From contig CAYTWT010000009.1 in the NCBI GenBank assembly GCA_964442185.1, forward strand, positions 1 to 64,000: 64,000 nucleotides of DNA. The letters run 5' to 3'. A program made the translations under genes and the position numbers. The notes beneath the pieces are model-generated. The model had not been told where the DNA came from and did not search any database. It saw nothing but the letters and a program-made list of their open reading frames with translations. Within the stretch, counting starts at the first letter, position 1, and every line of letters starts with the position of its first letter. Below, piece by piece: positions 14,985 to 23,959 of the stretch. The stretch is from CADEEV01 sp964442185. Lineage in GTDB: Bacteria; Acidobacteriota; Vicinamibacteria; Fen-336.

Positions 14985-15905
14985 CTAGAAGACGCTGAGC
15001 TTCAGATAGCGCTTGGGCTCTTTGCGGATGTCCTCGGTGAGCCGCTTCATCTCCAGGATCGTCTGGTTCAGGTTCACGACAGCCTCGTTGGCACTCACGT
15101 ATAGCATCTCGTCCTTCGAGAGCCGGCCCAGAGTACCTTCACCCTTCTCGAGGCGAGCGAGGATCGCCTCGGTGGATTTCGCCGACCGCTCGAAGGAGTC
15201 CGCCAGCGTGTCGAGTTTCTGGGTGATGCTATCGAGGCGCTTCGTCGCGCGCTCGAGCTCCGGGCCCGCCGTTGCCTTCTCGACGCTACCCGCCGTCTTG
15301 CGCAGGCTGGAGACGAGGGCGGACAGCTCCGTCTTCTGGTCCTTGGCCAGCGAGCCGAGATCCTTCAGCAGTGCGTTCATTTCGCTGCTGCTCGACTCCA
15401 CGTTCGAGATCGTCTTGTCCGAGAGCAGCGTCTGCATGCGCGTCAGCACCTTGTGCGACTCGCCGGCGAGCTTGCTCGCCTCCTCGAAGGCCCCCCCACC
15501 CATGCCGCCGGGCAAGCTGGCGCCGCCGCGCACGAAGCCGGGGGCGGCGCCCGGGACCACGTCCGCCACCATCCCGCCCAGCAGCCCGGTCGACTTGAGC
15601 TCGACGCGGGAATCGGCCGGGATCGGGTACTCGCCCTCGATCTCGAGGCGGATCGCGACGCCCTCGTTCGCGATCCGGAATCCCTGGATCCGCCCGATGT
15701 TGACGCCGCGCATCTGGACCGGGTCGCCTTTGCGAATGCCGCCGGCGTTCGGGACCACGGTGGTGACGATGTAGCGGCCACGGAACAAGGCCGCGTCGGT
15801 CAGCGTGAAGAGCGCGGTCAGCACCGCGCCGATGCCGACGATCACGAAGATGCCGACTCGAATCTCGCGGCTCATTCCGCGCGACGGCGGAAGCACTTGG
15901 CTCAC
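14985..15905 (-). CDS. mlaD: MlaD-type MCE-domain periplasmic lipid-binding protein
   Basis: 306 aa. One N-terminal membrane anchor (VGIFVIVGIGAVLTALFTL) is followed by a single MCE domain: VPNAGGIRKGDPVQMRGVNI, GRIQGF and the family's VELKSTGLLGGMVADVVPG stretch. The C-terminal half is a long helical region ending KRYLKLSVF. MlaD forms a hexameric ring that carries phospholipid between the MlaFE transporter and periplasmic partners. GTG 15905 overlaps the mlaF stop; an internal ATG at the MSREIRVG position is a possible alternative start that fits the anchor better. Confidence 0.85.
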   Translation of the reverse strand: MSQVLPPSRGMSREIRVGIFVIVGIGAVLTALFTLTDAALFRGRYIVTTVVPNAGGIRKGDPVQMRGVNIGRIQGFRIANEGVAIRLEIEGEYPIPADSRVELKSTGLLGGMVADVVPGAAPGFVRGGASLPGGMGGGAFEEASKLAGESHKVLTRMQTLLSDKTISNVESSSSEMNALLKDLGSLAKDQKTELSALVSSLRKTAGSVEKATAGPELERATKRLDSITQKLDTLADSFERSAKSTEAILARLEKGEGTLGRLSKDEMLYVSANEAVVNLNQTILEMKRLTEDIRKEPKRYLKLSVF

Positions 15906-16672
15906 GGCTCCTCCATGATCGCGAGAGCGGCGGCGGCGGCGGCCTGCCGATCCGCGAAAGCGCGCACCAGCGGATCCTGGCTGGCACGAAACTCCTCCGG
16001 CTTGCCGACGAAACGCAACCGCCCGTGGTCGAGCAGGGCGACCCGGTCGGAGATGATGAGCGCGCCCTCGATGTCGTGGGTCACCACGATCGACGTCACG
16101 CCGCGATGCTCCGCGATTTCGGTGATCAGGTGGTCGACCGTCGCCGTGTTCACCGGATCGAGCCCCGTCACGGGCTCATCGTAGAGCAGGATCTGCGGCT
16201 CGCCGACGATCGCCCGCGCCAGGCCGACGCGCTTCCTCATCCCGCCCGAGAGTTCGGCCGGCAGCTTGTTCAGGATCTGCGCGGGATCGAGGTTCACCTC
16301 CTCGAGGGCCCGGCTCACCCGCGCCAGGACCTGCTGAGGCCCCAACTCGCGGGCATCGCCCTCGCGCAGCCCCATCGACACGTTCTCGAGCACGCTCATC
16401 GAATCGAAGAGCGCCGCGTACTGGAAGACGTAGCCGACCTTCCTGCGGATCTCTTGCAGCCGGTTGCGGCCGGAACCATACACGGACTCTCCGTCGATCC
16501 GCACGTCGCCCTGGTCGGGAACGATCAGGCCAATCGTCGTCTTGAGCAGCACGCTCTTGCCCGTCCCCGAGGGACCGACGATCGCGAGCGTCTCGCCGCT
16601 CTCGACGCTGAGATCGACGCCCGCCAAGACGGGCACGTCGAAGGCCTTGTGGACGTCGATGAACTCGATCAT
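15902..16672 (-). CDS. mlaF: MlaF-type ABC transporter ATPase
   Basis: 256 aa from ATG 16672, which shares its A with the mlaE stop (TGATG). Walker A GPSGTGKS, the Q-loop region GYVFQYAALFDSMSV, signature LSGGMRKRVGLARA, Walker B LLYDEPVTGLDP and the switch His in VVTHDIEGAL are all present. LFDSMSVLENV and MRKRV are typical of MlaF rather than importers. It powers phospholipid transport for outer-membrane asymmetry. A longer reading running to 17722 in this frame is antisense of the permease region and is rejected. Confidence 0.9.
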   Translation of the reverse strand: MIEFIDVHKAFDVPVLAGVDLSVESGETLAIVGPSGTGKSVLLKTTIGLIVPDQGDVRIDGESVYGSGRNRLQEIRRKVGYVFQYAALFDSMSVLENVSMGLREGDARELGPQQVLARVSRALEEVNLDPAQILNKLPAELSGGMRKRVGLARAIVGEPQILLYDEPVTGLDPVNTATVDHLITEIAEHRGVTSIVVTHDIEGALIISDRVALLDHGRLRFVGKPEEFRASQDPLVRAFADRQAAAAAALAIMEEP

Positions 16673-17445
16673 CAGTTGAGGAAGAGCGGCGGGAAGAGCG
16701 CGTCCAGCACCAGCACCGTGATGATCATGACGACGACCGAGGTGGTCGTGGCGCGGCCGACACCTTCGGCGCCGCCCCGCGTCAGGAAGCCCATCTGCGT
16801 CGAGACGAGCGGGATCACGAAACCGAAGACGGTCGCCTTCATGAGCGAATAGAACAGGTCCCAGTTGTGCCAGAAGAGCCGGGCGCCGTAGAGGAAGGAC
16901 TCGCTGCCCAGGCCCACGGCCATCCGCGCCGAGACGACGCCGGCGAACAGACCGACCGTGTTGGCGATGCCCACGAGCAACGGCATGGTGAGGGTGCCGG
17001 CGATCAGCCGGGGGGCGGCGAGGACGCTCACCGGATCGCGGCCGAGCGAGAGCAGCGCGTCGATCTGCTCCGAGACTTGCATGGTCCCGATCTCCGCCGT
17101 GATCCTGGCGCCCACCCGGCCGATGATCACGAAGGCCGTCATCACGGGTCCGAGCTCGAGAATGACGCTCGTCGCCACGACGCTGCCGAGGACGTAGAGG
17201 GGGATGGAACTCGTGAACTGGTAGCCGCCCTGCTGCGACGTGACGATGCCCGAGAGAACGGCCGTGACCATGACGAGGGGCAGGCTTCCGACCCCCATCT
17301 CCAGGGCCTGATCGAGGACGTCGCGCAACGCGACCCGGCCCGTGAGTGTCGCCCGCGCCGCACGCCACGCCAGGATCCCGAGGCTGCCGGCGAAGCGGGC
17401 GCTGCCTTCGGCGGCCCAGCCGAGCGCGGCCAGCGCCCGCTGCAA
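16672..17445 (-). CDS. mlaE: MlaE-type ABC transporter permease
   Basis: 257 aa from TTG 17445, or 261 aa from CTG 17457, which would overlap the upstream stop as CTGA. It has the MlaE/TGD1 layout of an amphipathic N-terminus and five or six membrane helices. MVTAVLSGIVTSQQGGYQF, LGPVMTAFVIIGRVGARITA and EIGTMQVSEQIDALLSLGRD are the family's best conserved stretches, and the protein ends FPPLFLN. It is the membrane subunit of the lipid transporter formed with MlaF. The order mlaE-mlaF-mlaD is standard. Confidence 0.87.
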   Translation of the reverse strand: MQRALAALGWAAEGSARFAGSLGILAWRAARATLTGRVALRDVLDQALEMGVGSLPLVMVTAVLSGIVTSQQGGYQFTSSIPLYVLGSVVATSVILELGPVMTAFVIIGRVGARITAEIGTMQVSEQIDALLSLGRDPVSVLAAPRLIAGTLTMPLLVGIANTVGLFAGVVSARMAVGLGSESFLYGARLFWHNWDLFYSLMKATVFGFVIPLVSTQMGFLTRGGAEGVGRATTTSVVVMIITVLVLDALFPPLFLN

Positions 17446-17453
17446 GGGCCGCG

Positions 17454-18248
17454 TCAGCGGCCTGCCCCGGCGAGCTCGGGTACGAATGACATGTCGAGAA
17501 CGTCCACCAGCCCATGCACCGGCGGGTTCCAGCGCAGGTGGCTCGACACGACATAGAGGTCGTCGGCGACGAAAAGCGGCAGCGCGGGCAGTTCCTGGCT
17601 GGCGAGACGCAGGGCGCGCTGGAGCATCTCGAGGCGCCGGCGCGGGTCGGAGACCTTGAGGTTCTCGTCGGTGATCGCGTCGATCTCGGGGTTGCTGAAA
17701 GCACCGTAGTTGCCGGCGCCATAGCCGGCCTTGGGATCCGGCGTGTGCAACCCGAAAGTGAGCAGCTCGCTCGTGTCGGCGCTGCCGCAGGCGTAGCCCT
17801 GGATGGCCGCGGCGAAACGGCCGGTCTCGAGGGCCTCCTGAAGCGCCTCGGGATCGAGGATCTCGAGCGAAGTCCTGATCCCGGCGCGCGACCACTGACG
17901 GACGAGCGCGTCTTCGAGGCTATGCAGGCGCGTCTTCAGCGCGAGCAGCGGGATCGCGAGGCCCGGGTGGCCGGCCTCGGCGAGCAGGCGGCGGGCGGCT
18001 GCCGGGTCATGGACGGACGGCTCGATGCCCGGGTCGAAACCGAAGACCTGCGGCACGACGAGTTGCGAGGCCGCGTGGCCACCACCCCCAATCCCCTCCC
18101 GCACCACTTCCGCGGGGTCCGTGGCGAGCAAGATCCGCAGCGTCCGCGTTCCGCCGGCCGGCGCCGCGGCCACAGGCTCGGCCGGCAGCCGGCAGCCGCA
18201 GAGCAGCACCGCGGTCAGGAACAAGGCTCTAGCACCGGCCGTCATCAA
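17454..18248 (-). CDS. Internally deleted extracellular solute-binding protein (SBP family 5)
   Basis: 264 aa, about half the usual 500. A lipoprotein-type signal (FLTAVLLCGC) leads to TRTLRILLATDP, the first strand of a DppA/OppA-like protein, then directly to AEVVREGIGGGGHAASQLVV, VFGFDPGIEPSVHDPAAARR and LLAEAGHPG, which belong to the second lobe. The C-terminal end (RNPPVHGLVD-like) is present. Roughly 250 residues of the first lobe and hinge are missing, so peptide binding is doubtful. It is the first gene of the mla operon, 8 nt before the TTG start of mlaE, so its main effect may now be on mla expression or it may have a new role. Confidence 0.6.
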   Translation of the reverse strand: MMTAGARALFLTAVLLCGCRLPAEPVAAAPAGGTRTLRILLATDPAEVVREGIGGGGHAASQLVVPQVFGFDPGIEPSVHDPAAARRLLAEAGHPGLAIPLLALKTRLHSLEDALVRQWSRAGIRTSLEILDPEALQEALETGRFAAAIQGYACGSADTSELLTFGLHTPDPKAGYGAGNYGAFSNPEIDAITDENLKVSDPRRRLEMLQRALRLASQELPALPLFVADDLYVVSSHLRWNPPVHGLVDVLDMSFVPELAGAGR

Positions 18249-18286
18249 TCCGGACAGGCTATGCTGCGAGAGCAGCCCGGGTCAAC

Positions 18287-18295
18287 TGCTATAAT
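18287..18295 (+). promoter_or_regulatory. Extended -10 promoter of the kinase-transporter operon
   Basis: TGCTATAAT is a perfect extended -10 element (TG-N-TATAAT). It lies 46 nt before the kinase ATG at 18342 in the divergent region shared with the mla operon. No good -35 is seen, as expected for this promoter class. Confidence 0.6.
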
Positions 18296-18341
18296 TCGAT
18301 TCTGCGCCGGTCCTGCATCCCTTCTGGGCTGCGCCTGAACC

Positions 18342-19898
18342 ATGAGCCCCGAGATCCCGAAGAGGCTGGGCCGCTACGAGATCCACGAGGAGATCGGGCG
18401 CGGGATGATGGGTGTCGTCTACCGCGCCACCGACCCGGAACTGCATCGGACGGTCGCGCTCAAGACCGTGCAGCTCGCCTGGGCGATCACGGACGAAGAC
18501 CGCGAGCTGTTCGAGCAGCGCTTCGTGACCGAGGCCCGCGTGGCCGCAGGTCTCTCGCATTCCGGCATCGTGGTCGTCCACGACGTCGGCCGGGATGTCG
18601 CGAGCGGAAGCGTCTACATAGCCCTCGAGTTCCTCGAAGGCAAGACGCTCGGCGAGTTGACGGCCGGCGGGACGCCGCTTCAGTGGCGCGAGGCGCTCCG
18701 GATCGGCGCGCGCGTGGCCGAGGCGCTGCAGTACGCTCACGAGAAGGGCATCGTGCACCGCGACGTGAAGCCGGCCAACGTGATGGTGCTGCCTTCGGGC
18801 GAGCCGAAGCTGATGGACTTCGGAATCGCCAAGGTGCCGGCCTCCCAGCTCACGGCTGCGGGCGAGTTCTTCGGGACCCCGTCCTACATGTCGCCGGAGC
18901 AGGCAGCCGCCAAATGCGTCGATGGTCGCAGCGATCTGTTCTCGCTCGGCGCGATTCTTTATCTGCTGCTCACCGGCCGGCGTGCCTTTGACGCACCGGG
19001 CGTCGCTGCCATCCTCGCACGCGTCGCGAGCCAGGATCCCCCGCCACCCTCGCAGCTCGCTCCCGACCTGCCGCCGGACGTGGACTACGCCCTGCGGCGC
19101 TCGCTCGCCAAGAAGCCAGCCGACCGCTATCCCGACTGCCGCAGCCTCGCCGAGGACCTGAACGACATTCTCGAGGGGCGTCCCGCCCGACACCGCGCCG
19201 CCTGGACCGAGCCGGCGCGGACCGAGGGCACGCTGGTTTCGGAAAAGTCGGAGCTGGAGGCCGAAACGGCCGACCTTCGGACGGCGCTGCGCCCCACGCT
19301 TCAGGGGGCCGCAGCGACGCTACGCTCGGACTCGAAAAGGAGACTCTGGGCGATCAGTCTCGGGGGGCTGGCGCTCGTGGTGATCGCCTATCTCGCCGGA
19401 AGGAGCGACCTGGGCGCGCCCGCGCCGGCGAACCGGCTCGGCCTGAGCCGACCCGCGAAACCGCAACCTTCGCCGACCGCAGCCCCGCCGACGGCGCCGC
19501 CCTCGACCGAGGAATCGGTGTTCAGCTCGTTGTGGCAGCAGCCCAGGATCACTCTTCTGCCTGCGCCCGCGCGCCTCCAGTTCGAGCTGGAACACGGGCT
19601 GAAGAGCGGCACGCTCAAGGTCTTCGTCGACGACAGCGTGGCCCTCGAGCGGAACCTGGGCGCGCCGATTCGGAAGAAGATCCTGTTCTACAAGCTCCGC
19701 AAGCAGGTGTTCCGCGAGGCGCTCGACGTCAAGCCCGGAGAGCATCTGGTGCGCGTCCAGGTCACCGAGGGCGAGGATCTCTGGAGCGAGCGGATCTTCG
19801 GGCTCTTCGAGGGCGGTAAGAGCCGCCGGCTGGTCGCGAACTTCGGCGGCATCATCGGCAAGGAACTCGAGCTGGCCTGGGGCGCCTCGGCGCCGTGA
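18342..19898 (+). CDS. Transmembrane Ser/Thr protein kinase (PknB-like)
   Basis: 518 aa. The N-terminal kinase domain (about 10-275) has the Gly-rich loop IGRGMMGVVYRA, the ATP-binding Lys in VALKTV, the catalytic loop HRDVKPANVM (about 138), DFGIAK (159) and the activation segment ending GTPSYMSPEQA. A membrane helix (WAISLGGLALVVIAYLAG, 335-352) follows a linker. The extracytoplasmic part has a Pro-rich stretch and a small C-terminal domain about 400-518 with no recognised sensor motif. The stop overlaps the GTG start of the osmoprotectant ABC ATPase by 4 nt, so kinase and transporter are made together; control of osmolyte uptake by phosphorylation is an inference. Confidence 0.9.
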   Translation: MSPEIPKRLGRYEIHEEIGRGMMGVVYRATDPELHRTVALKTVQLAWAITDEDRELFEQRFVTEARVAAGLSHSGIVVVHDVGRDVASGSVYIALEFLEGKTLGELTAGGTPLQWREALRIGARVAEALQYAHEKGIVHRDVKPANVMVLPSGEPKLMDFGIAKVPASQLTAAGEFFGTPSYMSPEQAAAKCVDGRSDLFSLGAILYLLLTGRRAFDAPGVAAILARVASQDPPPPSQLAPDLPPDVDYALRRSLAKKPADRYPDCRSLAEDLNDILEGRPARHRAAWTEPARTEGTLVSEKSELEAETADLRTALRPTLQGAAATLRSDSKRRLWAISLGGLALVVIAYLAGRSDLGAPAPANRLGLSRPAKPQPSPTAAPPTAPPSTEESVFSSLWQQPRITLLPAPARLQFELEHGLKSGTLKVFVDDSVALERNLGAPIRKKILFYKLRKQVFREALDVKPGEHLVRVQVTEGEDLWSERIFGLFEGGKSRRLVANFGGIIGKELELAWGASAP

Positions 19899-20632
19899 GC
19901 ATCGTCTCGCTGCGTGCGCTTCACAAGCGCTACGGCGACTGCGTGATCCTCGACGGCTTCGACCTCGAGGTCGGGGCGGGACAGGTCGTGGCTCTGCTCG
20001 GCTTGAGCGGTGCGGGCAAGACGACAGCCCTCAAGACCATCAACCGTCTGGTCGAGCCCGACTCCGGCGGCGTGCAAGTGCTCGGCCGCGAAGCCCGAGA
20101 CTGGGAGCCGGTGGCACTGCGCCGCCGCGTCGGCTGGGTGGTCCAGGAGGCCGGGCTGCTTCCGCACATGAGCGCGCTCGACAACGCCGGCCTGGTCCTG
20201 CGCCTGCTCGGCTGGCCATCCGCACGGCGCCACGCGCGGGCTCGGGAGCTGCTCACGCTGGTCGGCCTCAGCCCCGATCGCCACGGGGCGCTGCTGCCGC
20301 GTCAGCTTTCCGGTGGAGAGCGCCAGCGAGTCGGCCTGGCTCGAGCCCTGGCGTGCGAGCCTCCGCTGTTGTTGATGGACGAGCCCTTCGGCGCCCTCGA
20401 CCCGCTGACGCGCCGCCGGCTGCAGGACGAGTTTCGAGCCCTACAGCGGCGCCTGGGAACGAGCGTCGTTCTCGTCACCCACGACCTGCCGGAAGCGCTG
20501 AGGCTCGGCGACCAGGTCGTTGTCATGGACCGGGGGCGGGTGGCCCAACTCGGGACGCCTGATGAAATTCGCAGCGCGCCGAGCCCGGGCTTCGTGGCGG
20601 AGCTGGTCGCGGCAGCCCTGGGGAACGGATGA
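19895..20632 (+). CDS. Osmoprotectant (glycine betaine/choline) ABC transporter ATPase
   Basis: 245 aa from GTG 19895. Walker A GLSGAGKTT (about 36), LSGGERQRVGLARAL signature (about 138), Walker B LLLMDEPFGALDPLTR and the switch His in LVTHDLPEAL are intact. The best match by pattern is OpuCA/ProV/OsmV of betaine and choline importers. It lacks the C-terminal CBS pair found in many OpuA/OpuC ATPases, which ends the protein at about 245 aa and may remove ionic-strength sensing. Its stop overlaps the next start (ATGATG) by 3 nt. Confidence 0.88.
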   Translation: MSIVSLRALHKRYGDCVILDGFDLEVGAGQVVALLGLSGAGKTTALKTINRLVEPDSGGVQVLGREARDWEPVALRRRVGWVVQEAGLLPHMSALDNAGLVLRLLGWPSARRHARARELLTLVGLSPDRHGALLPRQLSGGERQRVGLARALACEPPLLLMDEPFGALDPLTRRRLQDEFRALQRRLGTSVVLVTHDLPEALRLGDQVVVMDRGRVAQLGTPDEIRSAPSPGFVAELVAAALGNG

Positions 20633-22134
20633 TGGGCCTCGCAGCCTTCCTGGCGGCGCGGCAGGCGGAACTACTCGCGCTGCTGGGTCAGCACGTCGCG
20701 CTCGTGCTGACCGCGACCGGAATCGCCGCACTGATCGGCCTGCCCCTGGGCGTCGCCCTCACCCGACACGAGCGTCTGGCCCGCTTCGCTCTCGGCGCCA
20801 CGAGCCTGCTTCAGACCATTCCCAGCCTCGCGCTCTTTGGTTTCCTCATCCCCTTGCCCGTAGTCGGGGGGATCGGGCCACGCAGTGCTGTGGTGGCGCT
20901 CGTGCTTTACGCCTTGTTGCCGATCGTGCGGAACACTTACACCGGCATCCGGCAAGTGGATCCTGTGCTGGTGGAGGCCGTCACGGGCCTCGGCATGACC
21001 CCATGGCAGCGGCTGGCGCTGCTCGAGGTCCCCCTGGCGTTGCCCGTGATATTGGCGGGGCTGCGCCTCGCGGTGGTCGTTTCCGTGGGCACGGCGACGA
21101 TCGCAGCCGCGATCGGCGGCGGCGGGCTGGGCACGTACGTCTTCCGCGGCATCGCGACCGTCGACACGCGCCTGGTTCTGGCGGGGGCGATTCCGACGGC
21201 GCTCTTGGCCCTGTTCGCGGATGCCGTGCTCGGCGCGGTGGAACGCTCACGGCGCCCAGGGCGCGCCATGCTCGTCCTCGCTGCCGCCATGTTGTTGACC
21301 CTGGCGCTGCTCCAGCAGTTGGGGCGCAGCGCCCCAGGAACCGTCGTCATCGGCTCGAAGAACTTCACGGAACAGGTGCTGCTCGGCGAGATCCTGGCCG
21401 CACGCCTCGAGGAGCGTGGCTTCCCGGTCGACCGACGCTTGAACCTGGGTGGCACGACGCTGTGTCACGAGGCGGTCCGTGCCGGCGCGATCGACGCCTA
21501 TGTCGAGTATTCGGGCACGGCTCTCACGGATGTGCTCAAGGAACCGGCGACCGCGGACCCGAGCACAGCGCTCAGAATCGTCCGCGACCGCTACCTGGGC
21601 CTCGGCCTGCTCGTCGGCGCGCCCCTTGGCTTCAACAACACGTTCGCCCTCGTGGTTCGCCCAGAGGACGCCGCGGCGGGCCTGCGTCGCATCTCCGATC
21701 TTGCCAGCCGGGCGGCTTTCCTGCGGGTGGCTCTCTTCGGCGAGTTCCTGGAGCGCGCGGATGGCTTGCCTGGGCTCCAGCGGGCCTATGGCTTCACGCT
21801 CGGGGTACGCCCTGTCGAGATGGACCTGGGCCTGCTCTACACGGCACTCGAGAAGCGCCAGGTGGATCTGGTCGTGGGTAGCGGCACGGACGGCCAGATC
21901 GCGGCCCGTGGCTTCGTCGTGCTCGAAGACGACCGGGCCTACTTTCCTCCCTACGACGCGCTCTGCGTCATGAACGCCCGGAGCGTCGCGCGCCACGCCG
22001 GCCTGGACGCGGCCTTGGCGTCACTCGCGGGGCGCATCGACGCGGCGACGATGCGGCGACTCAATTACGCGGTCGATGGAGAGCACCGGGCGGCTGCCGA
22101 GGTGGCCCGGGAGTTTGTGCGCGGCCTCCGGTAG
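20629..22134 (+). CDS. Osmoprotectant transporter permease fused to its substrate-binding domain
   Basis: 501 aa. Residues 1 to about 215 are an ABC permease with five or six helices (VALVLTATGIAALIGLPLGV, LFGFLIPLPVVGG) and the EAA-type loop VEAVTGLGMTPWQRLALLEVPLALP-like region. After a further hydrophobic helix (MLVLAAAMLLTLALLQQLG), a ProX/OpuCC-type domain starts with VIGSKNFTEQVLLGEIL (about 238) and runs to the end, including LGGTTLCHEAVRAGAIDAY and VEYSGTALT. The substrate is therefore bound by a tethered domain outside the membrane. Such fusions are known in this family. Works with the ATPase upstream. Confidence 0.88.
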   Translation: MMGLAAFLAARQAELLALLGQHVALVLTATGIAALIGLPLGVALTRHERLARFALGATSLLQTIPSLALFGFLIPLPVVGGIGPRSAVVALVLYALLPIVRNTYTGIRQVDPVLVEAVTGLGMTPWQRLALLEVPLALPVILAGLRLAVVVSVGTATIAAAIGGGGLGTYVFRGIATVDTRLVLAGAIPTALLALFADAVLGAVERSRRPGRAMLVLAAAMLLTLALLQQLGRSAPGTVVIGSKNFTEQVLLGEILAARLEERGFPVDRRLNLGGTTLCHEAVRAGAIDAYVEYSGTALTDVLKEPATADPSTALRIVRDRYLGLGLLVGAPLGFNNTFALVVRPEDAAAGLRRISDLASRAAFLRVALFGEFLERADGLPGLQRAYGFTLGVRPVEMDLGLLYTALEKRQVDLVVGSGTDGQIAARGFVVLEDDRAYFPPYDALCVMNARSVARHAGLDAALASLAGRIDAATMRRLNYAVDGEHRAAAEVAREFVRGLR

Positions 22135-22136
22135 CC

Positions 22137-23564
22137 TCAGCCCTTCCGCCGTCTGGTCTCGACGCGCGACAGCTCGTCGTAGAGGTACACGGCCGACTTC
22201 ATGCACTTCATCCAATCGCCGAGGTGGAGGCTCTCGTTCTCCGAATGCGCGTTGCACTTCGGGTCTTCGACGCCCATCAGCAGGCACGGCGCCCCGCCGA
22301 GCAGCGTGGCGAAGGGCCCCACGAAGCCGATCGACCCCCCCGCGCCGATCATCGCTGTCTCCTTGCCAAAGCCCGCCTTGAGTGCGCGGCGGGCCGCTTC
22401 GAAGGCCGGACCCTCGGGATCGGTCGTCCACCACGGTGTCACGGCTTTGCGACTCGTCGTCACGGTCACCTTGGCGCCATTCGGCACCTTGCTGGTCAGC
22501 CTCTTCTTGAGCAGGGCCGACGCCTTGTTGCCGTCGATGTTCGGCACCGTGCGTAGCGACAGCCGAGCGCGCGCCGCGTCGATGATCTGGTTCGACGAGC
22601 CCTGGAACGGCCGCGCTTCGAGGGCGATGATCGTGAGCGACGGCCGCGTCCAGAGCTTCTCGTAGACCGAGTAGCCCTGCTCGCCCGCGAGCGTCATGCC
22701 TTTCATCATCGAGGCTTCCTTCTTGAACTTCGCCTCTCCAAAAGGCAGCGCGCGGATCCGGCCCAGCTGCTTCCTCGACGGCTTCGCGACCATCTTGTAG
22801 AGGCCCGGGATGTCGAGTGAACCGTCGTCCTTCGTGAGACCCGCGATCATCTTGCACAGGATCTGGACCGGGTCGGGGACAGGGCCGCCCCACATCCCAC
22901 TGTGGATCGGATGCTCCAGGCACTGGACCTCGAGATCCACCTGGCAGATGCCACGAAGCTGGTAGGTCAGCGCTGGAATGCCAGTGTCGAAGTTGGCCGT
23001 GTCCGACAGCACGATGAAGTCGGCCGCCAGCATGCCCCGGTACTTCTGCAGGAAGGCGTCGAGGTTCCCGGAGCCGATCTCCTCCTCGCCCTCGATGACG
23101 AACTTCACGTTGCAGGGCAAGGTGCCCGAGGACTTGAGATAGGACGCGACCGCGGCGACATGGGCCATCACGCCGGCCTTGTCATCGGCGGTGCCGCGGC
23201 CGTAGAGCCGGCCGCCGCGTTCAGTGGGCTCGAAGGGTGGCGTGATCCATTTCTCGGGCCGCCCGGGCGGCTGCACGTCGTGGTGGCCGTAGAGCAGGAT
23301 TGTCGGGGCGCCCGGCCTGTGCAGCCAGTCGCCGTAGACGTAGGGGTGCACGCCCGGGATCGAGAGCACCTGGACGTTCTCGACGCCCGCCTGCCGGAGC
23401 GCCTCTGCGGTGGCCTCGGCCGAGCGCTGCAACTCCTCGGGAGGATAGCCGTCCGCAGACACGCCGGGAATGCGCGAGAGCTCGGTAAGAGTGGCCTTGA
23501 AACGCCCGTAGTTCGCACTCAAATAGTCGAGAGCGGCCTTCACGTTCCCGTTTGCCTGGCTCAT
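22137..23564 (-). CDS. M20-family dipeptidase
   Basis: 475 aa. The metal-binding pattern of M20 di-zinc peptidases is complete: His-Asp in LLYGHHDVQP, Asp in GTADDKAG, the general base and ligand in IEGEEEIGSGN, Asp in VLSDTANFD and the last His in CNAHSENESLHLGD. Length and LYGRGTADDKAG place it with the carnosinase-like dipeptidases (DUG1/CPG2 type). It probably hydrolyses dipeptides in the cytoplasm, since no signal peptide is present. It ends 2 nt from the convergent osmoprotectant gene. Confidence 0.88.
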   Translation of the reverse strand: MSQANGNVKAALDYLSANYGRFKATLTELSRIPGVSADGYPPEELQRSAEATAEALRQAGVENVQVLSIPGVHPYVYGDWLHRPGAPTILLYGHHDVQPPGRPEKWITPPFEPTERGGRLYGRGTADDKAGVMAHVAAVASYLKSSGTLPCNVKFVIEGEEEIGSGNLDAFLQKYRGMLAADFIVLSDTANFDTGIPALTYQLRGICQVDLEVQCLEHPIHSGMWGGPVPDPVQILCKMIAGLTKDDGSLDIPGLYKMVAKPSRKQLGRIRALPFGEAKFKKEASMMKGMTLAGEQGYSVYEKLWTRPSLTIIALEARPFQGSSNQIIDAARARLSLRTVPNIDGNKASALLKKRLTSKVPNGAKVTVTTSRKAVTPWWTTDPEGPAFEAARRALKAGFGKETAMIGAGGSIGFVGPFATLLGGAPCLLMGVEDPKCNAHSENESLHLGDWMKCMKSAVYLYDELSRVETRRRKG

Positions 23565-23656
23565 GTCTCCTCCTGGTTGGCCGGTCCCACCGCGAGACTT
23601 CGGGCCAGGCAGTCTAGAACAGGTCGGCCACCCGAGGGAATCGAGGCGAGGGTGCC

Positions 23657-23938
23657 TTGGCCGAGGCGCTCGCGCACGACGGGTACGAAGTCCACCTCCA
23701 CACCTCGGGCTTTCGAATCGGCGCGGTCGGCGCCAGCCACGTGAAGCCCGTGAGCTACCTGTACGCGCCGTGGGCGCCGTGGATGTGGCTCTACACGAAG
23801 GTCGCCTTCCGCAAGGAGAAGAACGCGGGACGGCGCGCGCGCAACCTTCAGAGTCGCCGCGAGCTGTTTTCGAGCGCGCTGCTCTTCGGCGAGAACCTGC
23901 TGCTGGTGGCTTCCGCGATCGAGGCCCGTCCGCTATAG
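23657..23938 (+). pseudogene. C-terminal fragment of a probable SAM-dependent methyltransferase
   Basis: 93 codons from TTG 23657, with a TAG stop in frame about 40 nt upstream. YEVHLHTSGFRIGAVGASHV and SYLYAPWAPWMWLYTKVAF, ending LLFGENLLLVA, resemble the tail of class I methyltransferases, in which a final beta hairpin is followed by FGENLLLVA-like strands. The Rossmann part with the SAM-binding glycine motif is absent. I see it as a decayed gene, or a very short protein of unknown role. Confidence 0.4.
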
Positions 23939-23939
23939 T
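23934..23939 (+). promoter_or_regulatory. Probable -10 hexamer of the aldehyde dehydrogenase gene
   Basis: TATAGT lies at the very end of the upstream gene fragment, 20 nt before the ATG at 23960. A purine-rich GAGGAGGA (23949-23956) supplies a good Shine-Dalgarno. Confidence 0.35.
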
Positions 23940-23959
23940 GGAAGGCCCGAGGAGGACGC

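Noticed and set aside
18282..18341. Long leader riboswitch before the kinase gene
   Set aside because: Only about 40 nt separate the extended -10 promoter from the ATG, too short for a riboswitch.
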